Shown in pieces: positions 5,472-5,958 of a stretch of DNA of 5,958 nucleotides. The stretch is from SVTX01 sp045658225 (GTDB taxonomy: Bacteria; Bacillota; Clostridia; Oscillospirales; CAG-272): the NCBI GenBank assembly GCA_045658225.1, contig JAZOUO010000072.1, positions 1 through 5,958 of the forward strand, written 5' to 3'. The translations under genes were made by a program, and so were the position numbers. Each line of letters opens with the position of its first letter. Position 1 is the first letter of the stretch. The notes beneath the pieces were generated by a model. The model did not search any database. It was not told the origin of the DNA and worked only from the letters and a program-made list of their open reading frames with translations.

Positions 5472-5958
5472 GCTTTGTAAGCTTTTTAAAAGGTGCTTGA
5501 ATATCCCGTATACCGGCGTTGAAAACTCGGGGGATTTTGCTCTTGAGAGGATAGGAAATAAGTTGTATATTTATCTTGAAGCCTCGGACGGCGGAGAGGA
5601 TTGGCAGAACAATCTTGATTTCGTGGCGCGCCCTTACAAGAACATGGAGGGTAATTGGCTTGCCCACGGGGGATTTGTAAAGGTCTGGAAAAGTGTTGAG
5701 GACTATATAGCAGACGAGATATTAAATCACAGATACAAAAAGATAACTGTTGTGGGATATTCCCACGGTGCGGCGCTCGCCGTGCTTTGCCATGAGTATG
5801 CTTACTATCATAGACCTGACATAAGAGAGCATATTTTCGGATACGGCTTTGGTTGTCCGAGAGTGATATTCGGGCGCAAGTCAGAGGAGCATAAGCGGAT
5901 ATGGCAAAACTTTACCGTCATACGCAATATTGACGATATTGTCACGCATCTGCCGCCG
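5470..5958 (+). CDS. Class 3 lipase-like alpha/beta hydrolase, N-terminal part
   Basis: The frame is open from a TTG at 5470 to the right edge (163 codons), so the gene is cut. The product is a Lipase_3-type alpha/beta hydrolase. It has an oxyanion region AHGGFVKVW (residues 65-73), the nucleophile elbow VVGYSHGAAL (94-103, Ser98), and the aspartate block RNIDDIVTHLPP (152-163, Asp156 likely catalytic). The catalytic His should lie beyond the window. No signal peptide is seen, so it is probably cytoplasmic. The TTG start is chosen because GGAGGGTGATTTT directly precedes it, almost the same as the GGGGGTGATTTT before the kinase ATG. An earlier in-frame TTG at 5452 lies inside the hairpin and lacks a ribosome binding site. 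No convincing promoter was found between the membrane protein gene and this start, so expression may depend on read-through. Members act on acylglycerols or phospholipids, but substrates of these small bacterial versions are mostly unknown. Confidence 0.88.
   Translation, partial: MLCKLFKRCLNIPYTGVENSGDFALERIGNKLYIYLEASDGGEDWQNNLDFVARPYKNMEGNWLAHGGFVKVWKSVEDYIADEILNHRYKKITVVGYSHGAALAVLCHEYAYYHRPDIREHIFGYGFGCPRVIFGRKSEEHKRIWQNFTVIRNIDDIVTHLPP

Noticed and set aside
5395..5667. Minus-strand reading frame across the terminator and lipase start
   Set aside because: It reads through a terminator hairpin and opposite the lipase coding sequence, with no ribosome binding site or family features.

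Overview
The window looks like chromosomal DNA from an anaerobic, moderately AT-rich Firmicute, most likely a gut-type Clostridia. The reasons are the AGGAG/GGGGGTGA ribosome binding sites, clean TTGACA-17-TATAAT promoters, a flavodiiron protein next to a ferritin (a usual oxygen and iron defence pair in strict anaerobes), and closest-feeling families from clostridial genomes. This assignment comes from style and gene content only. I see no insertion sequence, phage gene, CRISPR array, tRNA or rRNA.

Left part (1-1345): a minus-strand pair transcribed leftwards, a flavodiiron protein (fprA, 109-1257) followed 34 bases later by the first 24 codons of a ferritin that runs off the left edge. The divergent intergenic region (1258-1437) holds promoters for both directions and a perfect 9-1-9 palindrome (1327-1345) that contains the -10 box of the rightward promoter. 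The palindrome is a good candidate operator.

Middle (1438-4572): three plus-strand genes. The first is a cytoplasmic SGNH carbohydrate esterase of the sialate O-acetylesterase-like family, under its own promoter. The second, under a separate strong extended -10 promoter, is the most unusual gene here: a complete ribokinase-type PfkB sugar kinase fused to a complete AraC-type DNA-binding domain (2387-3616). One base after its stop codon comes a divergent-motif nucleoside hydrolase (3618-4532), and a strong intrinsic terminator closes this two-gene operon. The logic is attractive: the hydrolase would free ribose (or a related pentose) from a nucleoside, the kinase half of the fusion would phosphorylate it, and the AraC half could couple sugar occupancy to transcription, perhaps at the 26-base imperfect palindrome that abuts the -35 box of its own promoter. 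This is inference from architecture and context.

Right part (4573-5958): a near-consensus promoter drives a six-helix membrane protein of unknown function (DUF2238-like). Its 3' hairpin is both a plausible terminator and the place where the ribosome binding site of the next gene lies. That next gene is a class 3 lipase-like alpha/beta hydrolase, begins with TTG and continues past the right edge.
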